A stretch of DNA of 64,000 bases. Origin: an uncultured Acidocella sp. (lineage in GTDB: Bacteria; Pseudomonadota; Alphaproteobacteria; Acetobacterales; Acetobacteraceae). Every line of letters starts with the position of its first letter. Position 1 is the stretch's first letter. The stretch is from the NCBI RefSeq assembly GCF_946222605.1, contig NZ_CAMIIE010000004.1, positions 31,902 to 95,901 of the forward strand. Reading direction: 5' to 3'. Positions 63,626 to 64,000 of the stretch are shown piece after piece. Below the pieces are notes generated by a model, which did not search any database, had not been told where the DNA came from, and saw only the letters and a program-made list of their open reading frames with translations. The position numbers were made by a program, and so were the translations under genes.

Positions 63626-63778
63626 ATGCGCAAAATGCTGTTGCCGCTGCTGCTGCTGGCCGGGCTGTCTGGCTGCGTGATGTATGGCGCGGGCGGAGGC
63701 CCGAATGGTCAGCCCTATGATTTGAACGCGCCGCCGCCCAACCCGCCCCCGCCGCCTTATCCCGGGCCGGCGCAATAG
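63626..63778 (+). CDS. Small Pro-rich lipoprotein
   Basis: 50 residues: MRKMLLPLLLLAGLSGC, then a Gly stretch and a Pro-rich tail ending YPGPAQ. The lipobox LSGC is clear. It starts 27 bases after the previous lipoprotein, preceded by GGGTGAGG, and is probably co-transcribed with it. Function unknown. Confidence 0.75.
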   Translation: MRKMLLPLLLLAGLSGCVMYGAGGGPNGQPYDLNAPPPNPPPPPYPGPAQ

Positions 63779-63826
63779 GCGCATGAGGGACGCTTCAGCC
63801 CCTGTCCGGGTGACAAAAGCCTGACA

Positions 63827-63872
63827 GAGAGCGATATGTGTTTATCTTGGCGCTGGCGCGTCAGAACATAAC
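63827..63872. repeat. Partial family C repeat
   Basis: GAGCGATATGTGTTTATCTT, then a GGCGC-TG-GCGCG segment and TCAGAACATAAC. It matches one half of the element at 35189 and 43690 but lacks the second hairpin, so it is a decayed copy. Confidence 0.65.
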
Positions 63873-63902
63873 AAGGGCGAGCGGGTGTGAACCCCTCTCG
63901 CT

Positions 63903-64000
63903 CTACGCCGCCTGTTTGCGCACACCCCGCACGCCGTCTGCCAATGCCCGCACATCGCGCAGCACGGCGTCCTTATTCTCCTTGCACAGCGTGTCGATCA
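63903..64000 (-). CDS. C-terminal end of an unidentified gene, cut by the window
   Basis: The minus-strand frame from the window edge to a TAG at 63903-63905 gives about 32 residues, IDTLCKENKDAVLRDVRALA then DGVRGVRKQAA. It looks like a helical, basic C-terminus. Too little is visible to name it. Confidence 0.5.
   Translation of the reverse strand, partial: IDTLCKENKDAVLRDVRALADGVRGVRKQAA

Overview
The window is 64 kb of GC-rich bacterial chromosome, densely packed with genes on both strands. Several features point to an alphaproteobacterium. The recA upstream region and a second site carry the alphaproteobacterial SOS box GTTC-N7-GTTC, and there is an EipB/DUF1849 envelope protein, a SpeH-type AdoMet decarboxylase and a fused urease gamma/beta subunit. 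Gene content and the style of the intergenic repeats suggest an Acetobacteraceae-like organism, possibly an acidophile of the Acidocella/Acidiphilium type. This is inference from protein and repeat character; no rRNA marker is present. I saw no tRNA, rRNA, insertion sequence, prophage or CRISPR array.

Layout. 1-2.2 kb: a membrane protein cut by the window edge plus a polyprenyl-phosphate sugar transferase. 2.2-6.2: alaS and recA, the latter with an SOS box. 6.5-9.2: a GFA-type zinc protein, argG and a fatty acid hydroxylase. 9.3-13.4: a Tat-type beta-propeller, an O-antigen ligase-like protein, an alpha/beta hydrolase and a DAO oxidoreductase. 13.6-18.5: a lone receiver domain, then pstB-phoU-phoB behind a tandem Pho box, and an autotransporter GDSL esterase. 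18.7-23.8: aspS, rnd, a YjbR-like gene, a GNAT gene and a LysR regulator. 23.7-30.4: argH-lptM-lysA, a TlpA-like redoxin, secB, argC, a gamma carbonic anhydrase, a TetR-like regulator and a phasin. 30.7-40.2: uvrB, two secreted proteins, a formate/nitrite channel, a MarR regulator, glk, and lpdA-pdxJ. 40.2-46.9: metH, cbpA-cbpM, a receiver/pseudo-receiver pair and an orphan amino-acid ABC ATPase. 46.9-53.4: a glycine riboswitch driving gcvT-gcvH-gcvP, then speH and speE separated by a very large inverted repeat. 53.4-56.4: an AlkA-type glycosylase, an acid-shock-like protein, and an S24 repressor with an SOS-type box. 56.4-62.2: a urease cluster (ureD, ureC, fused ureAB, ureF, ureE) headed by pepA. 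62.3-64: a CysQ-type phosphatase, small lipoproteins and a gene cut by the window end.

Themes. Nitrogen and one-carbon metabolism dominate: argC/G/H, lysA, gcvTHP with a dihydrolipoyl dehydrogenase, metH, the spermidine genes and urease. Almost every larger gap between genes carries one of three modular palindromic repeat families, which double as transcription terminators. The most unusual items are the divergent urease (changed flap cysteine, changed UreE histidine, no ureG in view, a terminator-like repeat inside the cluster), the roughly 225-bp inverted repeat inside the spermidine locus, the SOS-type box at the S24 repressor, and the receiver/pseudo-receiver pair.
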